Positions 21,101 to 28,387 of a stretch of DNA of 64,000 nt are shown piece after piece. The stretch is from an uncultured Anaerococcus sp. (GTDB taxonomy: Bacteria; Bacillota; Clostridia; Tissierellales; Peptoniphilaceae). The stretch spans positions 35,809 to 99,808 of the forward strand of contig NZ_CAMXYR010000001.1 of NCBI RefSeq assembly GCF_947253225.1. Reading direction: 5' to 3'. Every line of letters begins with the position of its first letter. Positions within the stretch are counted from its first letter, which is position 1. The notes under the pieces are model-generated. The model searched no databases, was not told where the DNA came from, and saw nothing but the letters and a program-made list of their open reading frames with translations. The translations under genes were made by a program, and so were the position numbers.

Positions 21101-24100
21101 TCTATCAACTAGGAGGATCCAGTGAGATTTATTTTTGCCTACTTTTTTTGTTTTCGGAGTTATCCTAACCCTAATATCACGAGATCCATCTGTGGTATCA
21201 ACGCCACTTGCCCTTACTGTGATGTTTGCATTTTCAGAATCGATATTGTATGGTTGGATTTCTTCTAGTCCAGGGTCAGTTGGTGCTTGCATTATCCTAT
21301 CAACTTGTATAGGTGCTGATATATCAAGACCCACACTCCTATATCTTAGGCTTTGGGCTGAGTAGTCCACTTGCCTAGGTTTGTTAGAGGTCTTTGGGTT
21401 GTCTCTGTATTTTTTGACAGTTCCATTTCTTTCTACTACGATGTACCATCTACCAGGATCTTTTTCATAACCTGCAGGTCCTCTATATTCTTCGAGGACG
21501 TAGTTGCCTGGTTTTAGCTGATCGAAGGTTACTATACCTTGGTTAGGAGCTTCATCGGCAATCTCTTTAGGACTTTTGCCTGTTTGACCGCCCTTGCCAT
21601 CTTCTTTGGTTATTGGAACTCCAGGTGTAACCTTTTGGACGTATTCTTTTGGATATTTTCCATTCATTAATATCTCAAAGTTATCATCAGCAGTGTAGAG
21701 TCTAAAGTAGGCACGTCTTAAGCCTACCCTTATAGGATTGCCATTTTCATCTGTAAAGCCTATTGCGTTACCTACTTTTTTGATAGAGAACTTTCCTAAT
21801 TTTTCTTTTTCTGGGAAGTCTACTACTCCCTCAAATACTGAATGGAAGTCGGTTTTGGCGTTGGTGTTAGGGTCTCTTACGATTACCTTCATCTTGCCTT
21901 CGTTAGCTATTGCCTCAGCCTCGACCTTTAGGAGGATATCGTCAGCTTTTTGGTAGTCCTTTGGTGGATTGGTTTCTCTTAGGATATAGTAACCACCAAA
22001 CTCCAAACCCTTGAGGTGGAAGATTCCATTTTCGTCTTGGATAATTGGGGTTTTGTTTAATGGGATGAAGTCTCCATTAGCATCCTTATCTCCAATAATT
22101 GCCCCATAGAAGTCTGACTTGTATATGTTGAAACTTACTGGTTGTTTGTTTTTTCCTTCTAGCTTATTGGTAACTTCATTAGCTTCTACTTTATGTTTGC
22201 CATCTTGCTCTATTATTTTTCCCTTGTACTTTTTGAAAGTAATGTCTATGGTTCTTGATTCATTGGCTATTTGATAGGCTTTTACCTTGCCCTTAGCACT
22301 TATAAGTTCAGATATATCTATTTTTTTTAGGTCAGTTGAATTGAAAATCTTATCTTGGTTTTCGCCTGCTCCTGCCTTTGGAACTTCATAGAGCTTGTAA
22401 GAAAGTTCTCCCTTATTTGTTCCTTCTTTATTTTCACTAACTACAAGTTTCCAGCCATATAGGTCGGTTTTCTTGTAGCCTTTTGGGGCTTCCAGCTCTT
22501 CTAGCAAGTATTCACCTGCTTTTAGGCCCTTGAAGGTTATATATCCTCCTCCCTCAGCTTGTTGACCATCAACCTTTTTTCTTGGAGGTTCGGTTTTTGT
22601 AGTATTGTCGGTGTAGGCTTCTTCTAGGTAGAAATCACCATCAACTGTCTTTAGAGACATCAACCTAAATTTTGCATCTCCAAGACCAAGATGTTCCTTG
22701 CTTGTCTCAAGGTTTTCTGTTCTAACTTTTCTAAATTTGATATCTATCTTTTTGGTATAGTTCCTAATTATAGGAAGGTCTACAACTTTTCCATCCCTTG
22801 TAGCCTTCAGCGTTTCAAGTTTTTTGCCAACAAAATTTACTTCAACCTTTTTCTTTCCTGAAATATTAGTTTGCTCAGCGGAAAGGAGGTAGCTAGGAGA
22901 TTTTTCATAGCCATATGGGACTTTTGTTTCCTCTAGGACATAATAGCCTACAGGAATTTGTTCAAATTTGAATTCTCCAATAGTTCCCTTAGATGTCTGG
23001 TCGTATTTACTATCAAAGTCCGTATCATTTAGCTTATCTATGTTAATTTTAGCCTTATCTACACTTGAATCTTTTAGTTTTCTTAGCCTAAATTCTGCTC
23101 CATCAAGGTTTATGAACTTATTTTTCTTGATAAATTCTAACTTACCAAGGTTATCTTCGATATTTGTTACTGAAACTCTTATTTTATTTCCATCAAGCTT
23201 AACAAGCTCACTTCCATCAACTGATTTAGGAATCTTATCACCAAGGACAACTTCTGTCTTAAATCCGTCATTAACATGGATGCTAGGAAGTTTTTTTGCC
23301 TTGTAAGGGCCATCATCAGGATATATCTCAACCCTTTTGATAGTAAGGTCGAAGTCTTCTATTTTTTCATAGCCTGCTGGTTGTCCAATTTCTTGAACCT
23401 TATATCTACCTGGTCTTAGGTATAGTTTGTGGCTTTGCTTGCCATCATCTGAGGTCCATGTTTTATTTTCACCATTGTCTATATTGGTAAAACGGAATGT
23501 GGCACCCTTAAGCTTAGTTCCATCTTTTTTGAACTTATCAATTTCAATTGGTGCCATTACACGACCTGCTATTAGCTCTTGGTATTTTCCTTCTTCGGTG
23601 TGGCTGTAGAAGACCAACTTTACAGAATCTGCCTTATCAGCATTCCAGTCGTTGCCTTTTTTATAGGAAGCTATGACTTTATTGTAAAGGTTAACCGCCA
23701 TATCGTGTTGGGTTGCTTGGACTGGTGGATAGTTTTTGATTCTTGTTTCTTTATCCCTTAGCTTCCTCAAGCCTTGGTCTGTTTTCCTATCAGGATGGGA
23801 ACCATTAAAGGAGCCATCCCAGCCAGTTTTTGGATAGGTCTGTCTGATACCTGAAAGGGTATGCTCTACCTTCCACTCATCCATATTGTAGGATGATGGA
23901 GCGGTGAAATAATCATCTTCGAGTGATTTGCCATCTGTGAAGTGGTGGATTACTCTTTGAAACATTGATGATTCAATAAGCCTGTGCATCTGTTCTCCAT
24001 TGTGGCTATTTGAGTAATCCTTCTTTACTTCTTCACCATAGAAATAGATTTTTTTCATCAATTCTTCCATAGCTTGACCTTGGCTCATCCCATCGTGGTT

Positions 24101-27100
24101 TAAGTAAACGCCATCATAGGAGTTTCCTGCTGTCAAGTAGGTTCTTAGATTATAACTTCCAGATGGATTGCCTAATGATTCGTTAAGTCTGCCTATTAGG
24201 TAGTCCCCTGCCACGTCCTCGTGGATATCTAAGAAGACTCCGTTTTTGCCAGTAAATACTGGTGCATTTACTCGGTCGTTGAAACAAGATACCATATCAA
24301 AGTTCTTGTTGATACGCATGATTGGGTATGGATCTTCTGTGTATGCTAGATAGCCATTTGCGAGAGCTTGATCAGATACCTTCTCCGTGAAAAGTTCTAT
24401 ACGTCCTCCCTCAGTGTCATACACCTCATCGACATTGAATTTCTTTTTATCTTTTAGGTTAACCTTGAAGTTGTAGGTATCATCCCTGGTGGCTTTTTGA
24501 TTTTCATATTCATAAGAAACAAGGGTTCCTGGATAATATTGGCCATTGGATAGAACGACGTCTCCTGCTTGTTCAGTCCTCCTATAACCACCTTCTTTTT
24601 TAGGAACAAAGTAGACTTTTTTAGGTCTTATATTTTGCTCTCTCTCACCATTGTTTATATCAAAGGTAGGCCCATCCAAGGATGTGTCTTGGTTTTCACC
24701 TCGTCTGATCAAATCTAAGGCGTACCAATCAGCCCTTCTATCAGATACTCTTTTGGCTACTAGAGTTCTTGTATTATCATAGTAGAATCTCTCGTTGGTA
24801 AACCTATCCTTTAGGCCGAGGAAGGTTGCTGGGATGTTTGTTTCCACGAGGTTAAATGGTACTTCTGCAAATCTTCTAGCATTTTCTACTCCCTTTAGCC
24901 ACTTTATTGGTGTAGGAAGTTTCTCGAACTTGTCTAAGTATTCCTGGAGAAGATTATCTATGTAGTTCTTATCAGGATTGATTCTAAAACCAATTGAATA
25001 AGTTTCGTGAACTTGGTCGGGATCAATCGGAGCTTTGACCTTGATGTATAACTTTTCTCCAAGCTCAGATTTTGCTATGCTGGAAGCTTGGCTTAGAAGT
25101 TCTCCTAATCTTGATGATTGTTTGTAGCCTGAATTAGAGTCTAAATCGCTCTTATTGCTAGAGGCCTTGTAGGAGAAGTTTTTTAGTCCTTGGTTGGATG
25201 AGGCAAAAACTGTTAAGTTTAAGTTATTAAAGGTTAGATTTTCCTTAGAATTAATCAGGTCTTTGGTATCAACTTCAATGTTCCATTCTACATAGGCTCC
25301 ATCGAGGTTTGGTCCTATTAGAGAAGTTATTTCTTTTTCGTCTTTGTCCTTTAATTTTTGAGAGGTCGTCCTCCAATCTAGTTGGTAAGGGTAGGAGCCC
25401 GATTTACTCTCCCCCTTATCTTCTACAACAAATTCACTTGTAACTGGTGATTTGGAATTTTCGCTTACTATAATCGTAGGCATAGCTTGGACTGGGTTAT
25501 TCTTAGGTGCAACTTTTATATTTATAGCAATTTTCTTTTGATTACCAATATACCTTGTATCAAAAGCTAGATTTTGATCTATATCTAAATCTATACTTTC
25601 TGTAACCTTTCTTACATAGGTATACCTGATGAAGTGGTCATTGCCATTTTCCAAGTATTCAGCAGTTGCAATCAACCTATTATTCTTGTAGAGGTCCTTT
25701 ATTTGTTGACCTAAATCATCTCTTAGGTAAGGGCCTAAGTGGATGTCGAAATACCAACCTGAAGGGATTGGCCAGCTAGGAGTAGCCTTTACCTTCATGG
25801 TTGTTTTAAGCTTAAACTTCTTATCGGCAAAAGGACTAGATTCTCCTTGTCGAACTTGGAGGTTACTTGGTCTAAAGTTTTCCTTCCTATCTTTGTCTAC
25901 AAGATTTTTAATCTGAGAATCATTGGCTGTCATCAATTTTTCCTGGTCAGCCTTATTTAGCTTATATTTTTCTCCTAACCTTGTTAATAGTTTTTGGATA
26001 TCTTCTAAGCTATTATTTTTATCCCTTAGGGCATTCTTCAATTCTCTGTCAGCCTTTTCTAGGTTAGTGAGGGCTTTTTTACTATTGTTGTTGGACTTAT
26101 CTTCTATAGTCTTATTATTAGATTTTTTTGTTAGCTTGTTTTTATCTGCTTGTTTCTTTTGGGGTCCATCTTCATCATCATCTGATGGTTTTTCCTCTTC
26201 TTTAACGAAGCGAGGATTTCTCACACCCTTGCCATTGACAGAATATTTTATAACCTTAGTGTTTTTCTTATCAAGCTTATTGGTATAGGTTACCTTTAAG
26301 ATATATCCTTGAGGAAGGTCTAGGGTTGTTTCATCTGTATAAGGGATGGTTGTTGAGTATTCTTTTTTGAGGTCAAAGCCCTTATCACCAGCCTTAAAAT
26401 AATCAAGGGTTATTTCTCCAGTGCTTGGATCTTGATTTTCATCGATCTCAAGCCTGTAGATAAGTTCATTTTTCTTTTCATCCTTGCTTGCCTCATCCCC
26501 CTTGTCCTTGGAGATTAGGTAGTCGGTGTAAGTTAGGGTATCATCTTGGGCTTCTTCATCGCCCTTATTGTAGGTGATTTTTCTTAGAGAATCATCCTTT
26601 TCCTTGATATTTCTTAGGACTAGATTTTTAATACTTGGGTTATTTTCGTCTTCTTCTTCAACAAACTTATAGGAAATTCTTCTTAAATCCAAATTTCTCC
26701 CTTCTTGATCTAAGGATAGGTCAAAAGAATACAACTTGTCAGTAGAAATTCCTTCCTTATGTATAGGAGCTTCTATGGTGTATTCAATAGACTTACTTGT
26801 AGGTGGAGTCTTTATTGATAGAGTATGTAAGTCTCCATCGTCCTTTCTTTCTTCTATGTAGTCAATATTTTCACTTGGCGTAGATAGATCTTTGACTTCC
26901 TTTACTATAAGCTTAGTTAAGTCCTGGTTCTTGTTTGTGGCAAGAGATAGAATTAGGTCATCGTCAGAAGAGGCTTCTTCTCTATCAAGCCTTATAGTAT
27001 AAATAATACTATCCTGGCCTTCACTAAGGCTTGCCTTCTGGCTAAGAGCGTAGCTATCCTCTCCTTGGATTTTCTCATTACTTTTGTATGGGTCAGCATC

Positions 27101-27268
27101 GACTTTATCATTATCTTGCCTTTCGCTTTCACTTAGCCTAAGCATGGTAGGCATTTGTTCATCCTCGTCATTGATACCTAGAGCATAGACATTAGTCGGT
27201 ATGCACATACTTATGGCAAGGATTAGCGAAAATAACTTAACCATAAATTCTCTCAATTTATTTTTCAT
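12194..27268 (-). CDS. Giant multidomain adhesin 1 (thioester, vWA, SpaA repeats; YPYTG anchor)
   Basis: A secreted, wall-sorted protein of 5,024 residues. In order: signal peptide (about 1-31, ending NVYALG); an acidic N-terminal region shared with giant 2 (about 35-480); a beta domain opening WYFDIHL (about 505-700); a probable thioester domain (about 965-1240) with Cys995, the only cysteine I found in the mature protein, and Gln1187; SpaA/Cna-B modules; a vWA domain (about 2035-2300); two InlB-B-like repeats (about 2405-2570); more SpaA modules; a DEv-IgG-like domain (about 4005-4160); and a tail with YPYTG at 4987, a membrane helix and a basic end. About 16 E-boxes (for example YILEEIKPAKGY) suggest as many isopeptide-stabilised domains. 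The architecture resembles pilus-tip adhesins, but is several times longer. I start it at the ATG preceded by GGAGG with 5 bases between. Confidence 0.9.
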   Translation of the reverse strand: MKNKLREFMVKLFSLILAISMCIPTNVYALGINDEDEQMPTMLRLSESERQDNDKVDADPYKSNEKIQGEDSYALSQKASLSEGQDSIIYTIRLDREEASSDDDLILSLATNKNQDLTKLIVKEVKDLSTPSENIDYIEERKDDGDLHTLSIKTPPTSKSIEYTIEAPIHKEGISTDKLYSFDLSLDQEGRNLDLRRISYKFVEEEDENNPSIKNLVLRNIKEKDDSLRKITYNKGDEEAQDDTLTYTDYLISKDKGDEASKDEKKNELIYRLEIDENQDPSTGEITLDYFKAGDKGFDLKKEYSTTIPYTDETTLDLPQGYILKVTYTNKLDKKNTKVIKYSVNGKGVRNPRFVKEEEKPSDDDEDGPQKKQADKNKLTKKSNNKTIEDKSNNNSKKALTNLEKADRELKNALRDKNNSLEDIQKLLTRLGEKYKLNKADQEKLMTANDSQIKNLVDKDRKENFRPSNLQVRQGESSPFADKKFKLKTTMKVKATPSWPIPSGWYFDIHLGPYLRDDLGQQIKDLYKNNRLIATAEYLENGNDHFIRYTYVRKVTESIDLDIDQNLAFDTRYIGNQKKIAINIKVAPKNNPVQAMPTIIVSENSKSPVTSEFVVEDKGESKSGSYPYQLDWRTTSQKLKDKDEKEITSLIGPNLDGAYVEWNIEVDTKDLINSKENLTFNNLNLTVFASSNQGLKNFSYKASSNKSDLDSNSGYKQSSRLGELLSQASSIAKSELGEKLYIKVKAPIDPDQVHETYSIGFRINPDKNYIDNLLQEYLDKFEKLPTPIKWLKGVENARRFAEVPFNLVETNIPATFLGLKDRFTNERFYYDNTRTLVAKRVSDRRADWYALDLIRRGENQDTSLDGPTFDINNGEREQNIRPKKVYFVPKKEGGYRRTEQAGDVVLSNGQYYPGTLVSYEYENQKATRDDTYNFKVNLKDKKKFNVDEVYDTEGGRIELFTEKVSDQALANGYLAYTEDPYPIMRINKNFDMVSCFNDRVNAPVFTGKNGVFLDIHEDVAGDYLIGRLNESLGNPSGSYNLRTYLTAGNSYDGVYLNHDGMSQGQAMEELMKKIYFYGEEVKKDYSNSHNGEQMHRLIESSMFQRVIHHFTDGKSLEDDYFTAPSSYNMDEWKVEHTLSGIRQTYPKTGWDGSFNGSHPDRKTDQGLRKLRDKETRIKNYPPVQATQHDMAVNLYNKVIASYKKGNDWNADKADSVKLVFYSHTEEGKYQELIAGRVMAPIEIDKFKKDGTKLKGATFRFTNIDNGENKTWTSDDGKQSHKLYLRPGRYKVQEIGQPAGYEKIEDFDLTIKRVEIYPDDGPYKAKKLPSIHVNDGFKTEVVLGDKIPKSVDGSELVKLDGNKIRVSVTNIEDNLGKLEFIKKNKFINLDGAEFRLRKLKDSSVDKAKINIDKLNDTDFDSKYDQTSKGTIGEFKFEQIPVGYYVLEETKVPYGYEKSPSYLLSAEQTNISGKKKVEVNFVGKKLETLKATRDGKVVDLPIIRNYTKKIDIKFRKVRTENLETSKEHLGLGDAKFRLMSLKTVDGDFYLEEAYTDNTTKTEPPRKKVDGQQAEGGGYITFKGLKAGEYLLEELEAPKGYKKTDLYGWKLVVSENKEGTNKGELSYKLYEVPKAGAGENQDKIFNSTDLKKIDISELISAKGKVKAYQIANESRTIDITFKKYKGKIIEQDGKHKVEANEVTNKLEGKNKQPVSFNIYKSDFYGAIIGDKDANGDFIPLNKTPIIQDENGIFHLKGLEFGGYYILRETNPPKDYQKADDILLKVEAEAIANEGKMKVIVRDPNTNAKTDFHSVFEGVVDFPEKEKLGKFSIKKVGNAIGFTDENGNPIRVGLRRAYFRLYTADDNFEILMNGKYPKEYVQKVTPGVPITKEDGKGGQTGKSPKEIADEAPNQGIVTFDQLKPGNYVLEEYRGPAGYEKDPGRWYIVVERNGTVKKYRDNPKTSNKPRQVDYSAQSLRYRSVGLDISAPIQVDRIMQAPTDPGLEEIQPYNIDSENANITVRASGVDTTDGSRDIRVRITPKTKKVGKNKSHWILLVDRSQDYSNKLNNLDNNINKFITDLRAKANTDGAEVYLSIIEYSGNNPKFNKVLLEKTNIKDLDNARDYSYKMGILEPGQFEGQFNIIDQEVGVKDYLEKVGVDKRVGILDGGDRLLKLINENLAKLTSDTYDNKYLINFASFKSKEVKRTGELRGPFYQIEAIKALKDRGYTPVLTHVDQDTTELSPKAQEYKGEIAKNSAYNFFGQTLKQVLANKSYKKARDFAPYVQKDLLDGILNTDSNFTSQGKEESLLKDGKLSIATSNGVKIKSYSISKDGNELDSSRQITDSIDKDINLGVGESLDLTYKVILDANATNNTAYQIHKWMTYKKNPTDTGINLDTRSMVTKKINQEPKTYKVKKRVEGFGSVTFEDTNKEFSEGEDVYFKTHKENGYGIDKLEIRNLATNELVAYTNYSNRYKFKMPAGDVEVYAKFVQKPQTPSYSITINQPVGGRLVASKAEYIKENDQVTLTIYPDTGKKLDKLIVDGNEVSPSGNSYTFKMPAHNIIVSANFVEENTNPQPAGNVDLKTIFTYSNQKDGKDDSNPPEGFAGEIKLLVKDQQVLRTIAGWSQVGPTQKAPYKGELTFPNLDPARTYRLEYTRYEANASLWGTDTTTIIDLDMTQAKETEGGNHLLKVTISNGNLIEIFNHDETGFRIPLRITKVNENKAALTGSQFKARKLINGEKVNIYKKNDDGTYTDTGKKGYPKYYDEKFDGVSEATGKPGDNYFRELTPGIYELTEIKMPDETYRPPKDKNGKDMKWYFKVVINKEKVPRDANYMDITFDFEHTFKETDDFNIGISEAEKKDLIGKTIKGFKKGDPDFARYIEEVKDDGRSDPARPDAPYKWIHDARVTNYKNKTSLNFFKKDKNTYQNIEGAEFSLRKAKLDENGSLVLKNNGKPEYAPEITIGADGKALTKEELDSIRVKPYDEKSKFAKAVSKEKLGVEFTNIEAGTYILEEIKPAKGYKLPDSFLTITFTEDKDGSWRKVVTGYEKNSEGKYQKMDEPNDFFTRNALGKFVSINNEKSYIDLKFQKIEGAKKNGKEVPVSSSDFRLTEVDEKGKKLEGGYDKTIYSYANSHFEFKYLAVGRYKLQEIRAIDKFEKPDPWFFKVVQDEKTHKLRIEFDKTNGDFDKSLGFKTKANGEPAYDEDGNLQDLKIRNYSKTNFSFIKLKDEKDKNGNKLPLKDAYFRLKKVRYSMAEGAKTYEYYGEDKNAVLKKYTNGNRITEFTETGRVSTFTNNGKVYKYDSDGNLETVDGQKPSEEDKKVRPDSITSATGKYSALRRSQSDGSVDFQNLGEGIYQLEEVGIPEGYQSDNKQFKWIFEVKKTADGLKVDHDPKIEKEYFQNYGKDYYPTYTNNKFDTKQNIEKVEGDNKYSYKITNTKTTTNLKWKKIGSRSTSDLIKKDTKFILLKTSNKPEDIDSAKSGQSEFPPYQVESSDGSFEIKDLSKGVYVLIETQAPEGYEDSDRKIAIKVYEDKDGAIKKQFYEIDSQNNLLTSAADFQTLLNRNPSKPEVHTDTDGSIYVINKSKPYFFYLSKGFMDKNKFTYINKGKLRIKISKDPADTSNTDDTVYEQIIDLSDAKSYRIDLNNTIQLGKDYLLEEVEAPDGFAKTKYKYRLSFAFIPPDQKFVAILKAVLDEKGKPLTDARGNITESNQYLGKGANIGDGFEFRIINNKTEIKFKKVGLDGKNETPLKNIAFYLEKQDPDDIQTTNQGYYPLTSNMEMIKPERSPQGKTTYYYISKETGKKVTSGVSPENSRKTYTSDEDGQFEITNLTDGYYRIIEPKAPEYEPGKRYMQVQGPIKRFRVVQGRIRIFDKGKDGKIVEKEVDENNISTLGKIVNKKPGKGEFTLTKLDEKGSPLANVKYTLHNTDSEETQVGNDQYTTNSEGKIVFKDLAYGYYWLKESKTKDGYILDSKKKLIALGGGDWGPTPAKKDDISSAITFDGKKEELTSTEDSKRTNVVYPNKAEGMLAKFNFKIDPKITIKAGDYFTINFSDNVDLDGIFKTNEDEGKNPDSRFDIIGPAGKLAEAKINTDRKSITYTFTNYVKDYKPDTMSMLVQLFPDRRKVDHTQDIEVTADIGINTDPDSRQYHYSDKIKIDYRGENEKVGYTGYQNPQVDISSYMLRLDPDGKTFTAIIYYNPWNKTLSNKNITFTTDQDIVVDDSLSVRTYKKQGPGSHPTKLFNGWQEGDLPDSYDIYEDGKSGTVRSDLKLVDKGGDKYKWYPTKTWTEIEEVNAYSPYDYYKYDYNYGKYRYYRYVSKNNSSEKITRQITIPTAYLNDRYANDSTYVIEIKGKLKGENLSSLKTTSYYANHYVYEDGAYSYAHTGSFETWSQFFNPEGLGDARKEIKLVNYKNKIEFAKVDGGVLSNVVDQTQDNPQKLKDLGLGLPLKGAVFKLQKDGADLEGSTRTSDGDGIFSWKGLTKGHYDLYEIKSPDETKYDLPTNPVSSFDVDKDGNIINIKDAKQIIENHRKAKIKIKKTDQDGLTLEGAEFTLTPTSGQKDPTDPQKNFPTKTLKTNAEGIAESDSLPEGKYELKEEKAPATYTKSDKIWQLEVKKDGKIKWLNSFDDSEDEMKKVSVSAYSNDSDKENLKAEIIGIDTKAKTFRQKITIKAKESQLEKARLLVEGRGATLTQATTKVRLVQLGANATLLAKDESTYTVETKEATLTLRITPPYRNKKEPLPLGSSGSETTQPSQLSADEERTYQFIIDMPYKDDTKIGAKLTYDVGEINQSTGHIEFGTKDIKTSLDKYTQIEKLTISKDPVAMKDYQNYYLVRDINLLTIDLANIKRPDLYLKKVDQDNENIGLAGAEFELQIKVGSAYLPIKTDGTPIGPTDTTSKRWTSSSKKDGSFEFSSIPDGEYRIYETQAPLGYVLKDRTVYKFKVDKGKIYEVDKESDKLEKRDLLVGEDKNSATNRIKIKNKKAVYPYTGGEGPWFGYSLLGTITMTLAASYLALKKRQKKEG
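12840..13350 (-). repeat. Recurrent beta-rich module in giant 1, C-terminal copy
   Basis: About residues 4640-4810 open with EIIGIDTKAKTFRQKITI and are predicted beta-rich. The opening matches the other copies at 14090-14720 and in giant 2. It lies between two SpaA modules near the cell-wall end of the protein. I cannot name a family for it. Confidence 0.5.
14090..14720 (-). repeat. Recurrent beta-rich module in giant 1, after the DEv-IgG domain
   Basis: About residues 4184-4393: opening LRLDPDGKTFTAIIYYNP, a Tyr-rich middle (many Y and K residues about 14310-14390) and closing strand YVIEIKGKLKGENL. The same open-and-close pattern follows the DEv-IgG domain in giant 2. Confidence 0.5.
14790..15260 (-). 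other. MSCRAMM-like DEv-IgG domain inside giant 1
   Basis: About residues 4003-4160 contain GDYFTINFSDNVDLDG and SITYTFTNYV followed by a proline-poor beta region, the pattern of the N2/N3 ligand-binding folds of staphylococcal Sdr/Clf and collagen-binding adhesins. In those proteins the fold is near the N-terminus; here it is near the wall. Confidence 0.6.
19560..20055 (-). repeat. Two InlB-B-like repeats in giant 1
   Basis: Two units of about 75-80 residues, each ending in the pattern YxFKMPAxxxxVxAxFV (residues about 2405-2485 and 2490-2570). This is the divergent InlB B-repeat type common in surface proteins as a spacer fold. Confidence 0.75.
20380..21170 (-). other. vWA domain of giant 1 with a degenerate metal site
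   Basis: About residues 2034-2297. The first strand and MIDAS start read WILLVDRSQDYS, with Asp2055; canonical DxSxS would need Ser where Asp2059 stands. Strand-helix alternation follows (YLSIIEYSG, YTPVLTHVDQD). vWA domains form ligand-binding heads of pilus-tip adhesins such as RrgA; metal binding here is uncertain. Confidence 0.7.
23550..24370 (-). other. Probable thioester domain (TED) of giant 1
   Basis: About residues 966-1240. SCFNDRVNAP carries Cys995 in the CFN-x(4-5)-P context seen in streptococcal TEDs such as Cpa and SfbI, and ATQHDMAVNLY carries Gln1187 in the TQ-x-AI-W-like context. Cys-to-Gln spacing is 192 residues, within the range of known TEDs. These domains form an internal thioester that can bind host amines covalently. 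Confidence 0.7.
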
Positions 27269-27292
27269 AATACCCTCCGTTGTTTTTATCAA

Positions 27293-27764
27293 GTTGAAAG
27301 AATTGAAAGAAGTTAGTCTCCCCCAATAATTTAATTTCGAATTCTTGTAACGCTAATAAGTGTATAATAATAATATACTTAGCATCCTTTGTTAACTTAA
27401 TTTTAACTTATTCTTAAATTTAATACAAGTACTTTTTCTGCGATTTTTACACTTTTTATAAAAAAGACAATAAAACTAAATTTAGTATATTTTACTAAAA
27501 ATTTTCCTCGTGTTTCTCAGTATTTATACATATAATTCATTACCTTTAATATTTATTATAAGCTTGTGCTAGTTACTGTGGGGTATTATATTGTTTATTT
27601 ATTAGCGTTTTGTATATATGATATAATTATTCATATTTTACTAAAGATCCTCATAAAATTTATTCAAGAGCATAGCTTAGGCATATCTCCTTTGGATCTG
27701 ATACAGCTTAATTATCTCTTTCAAGCAGAAATATCATTTTATCTATCATAAAAAAATTTACGCA
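27293..27764 (-). promoter_or_regulatory. Long AT-rich upstream region of giant 1 with promoter at 27367-27395
   Basis: Minus strand: TTAACA (27390-27395) and TATTAT (27367-27372) with a 17-base spacer, about 100 bases ahead of the start codon. The rest of the roughly 470-base gap is very AT-rich, has no gene with a ribosome site, and contains two similar TTTAGTAAAATAT-like segments (about 27485-27500 and 27630-27645) that may bind a regulator. I see nothing else in it. Confidence 0.5.
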
Positions 27765-27791
27765 AGAAAAAACTGCCTTTTGGGGGCAGTT
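27765..27791 (-). terminator. Terminator after the DUF3793 gene
   Basis: AACTGCC/GGGCAGTT stem (27771-27791) with a run of six T residues on the minus strand, 45 bases past the stop codon. Confidence 0.85.
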
Positions 27792-27835
27792 GCATTCTAA
27801 TATTATACGTATGTTTAGATTTTTCAATTAATTTA

Positions 27836-28387
27836 CTAGCTTACTAATGTGGCTATATCACAACCTTTCTCAAGAAGGCTCTTGTTTCTTGCCTTACTTT
27901 TTCTATATGAGTTAAATATTTCTTCTTTCTTTTCTTTTTCATAATAAACCTTCCAAAAACCATTTAGGAGAAAGTTTTGGCCGTGGTTTTTTATGAAAGC
28001 TTTGACATCGTCAATAGGATAGCCTAGGAAGAGGCCTATCTCGTGAGGGAAATCACTGATTCTCAATCTTTGTGATAGGCAAGTCATGCACTTGTTTAAA
28101 TTATTGGAATCGTAGCCCAAGTCTTTTATAAAGTCTGCAACTTCACTGTCTCTTATAATATTTTCTAGTTGATTTTGCCTATAAACTAGGACCAAAAACC
28201 CCTTATTCTTTTTGGCTATTAGCCTAAATTTGAGGTCGCAATTGGGACAATTCTTGCACTTACTCTCCCACGAGCTTACTATCTGTCTGACATATTTGAT
28301 GTCTGCCGACCTAATCTGGAAGAGATTGGCAGGCTTTATACCAGTAAGCACAGGAGAGGCGTGCTCTACTAGTAGGTCTTCTTTCAT
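27836..28387 (-). CDS. DUF3793 family protein
   Basis: A 183-residue soluble protein of the DUF3793 family, whose function is not established. Recognisable family features are the opening VEHASPVLTGIKPANLF, paired Cys motifs (CKNCPNC at about 43-49, and CMTC at about 99-102), and the core HEIGLFLGYPIDDVKAFI. The Cys pairs may bind metal. The gene overlaps the end of the flavodoxin gene by a single base, a very tight link that recurs in clostridia as I know them, so a role in electron transfer or iron-limitation physiology is likely but unproven. Confidence 0.8.
   Translation of the reverse strand: MKEDLLVEHASPVLTGIKPANLFQIRSADIKYVRQIVSSWESKCKNCPNCDLKFRLIAKKNKGFLVLVYRQNQLENIIRDSEVADFIKDLGYDSNNLNKCMTCLSQRLRISDFPHEIGLFLGYPIDDVKAFIKNHGQNFLLNGFWKVYYEKEKKEEIFNSYRKSKARNKSLLEKGCDIATLVS

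Noticed and set aside
25923..26288. Long plus-strand open frames opposite the two giant genes (also 13461-13805, 18563-18916, 47394-47714 and 49297-49662)
   Set aside because: They lie antisense to strongly supported coding sequence, lack convincing ribosome sites, and arise from the biased codon use of the Lys/Glu/Asp-rich repeats.
27566..27751. A 61-residue hydrophobic open frame in the AT-rich gap upstream of giant 1
   Set aside because: It starts at GTG without a ribosome site; AT-rich DNA readily yields such hydrophobic frames.
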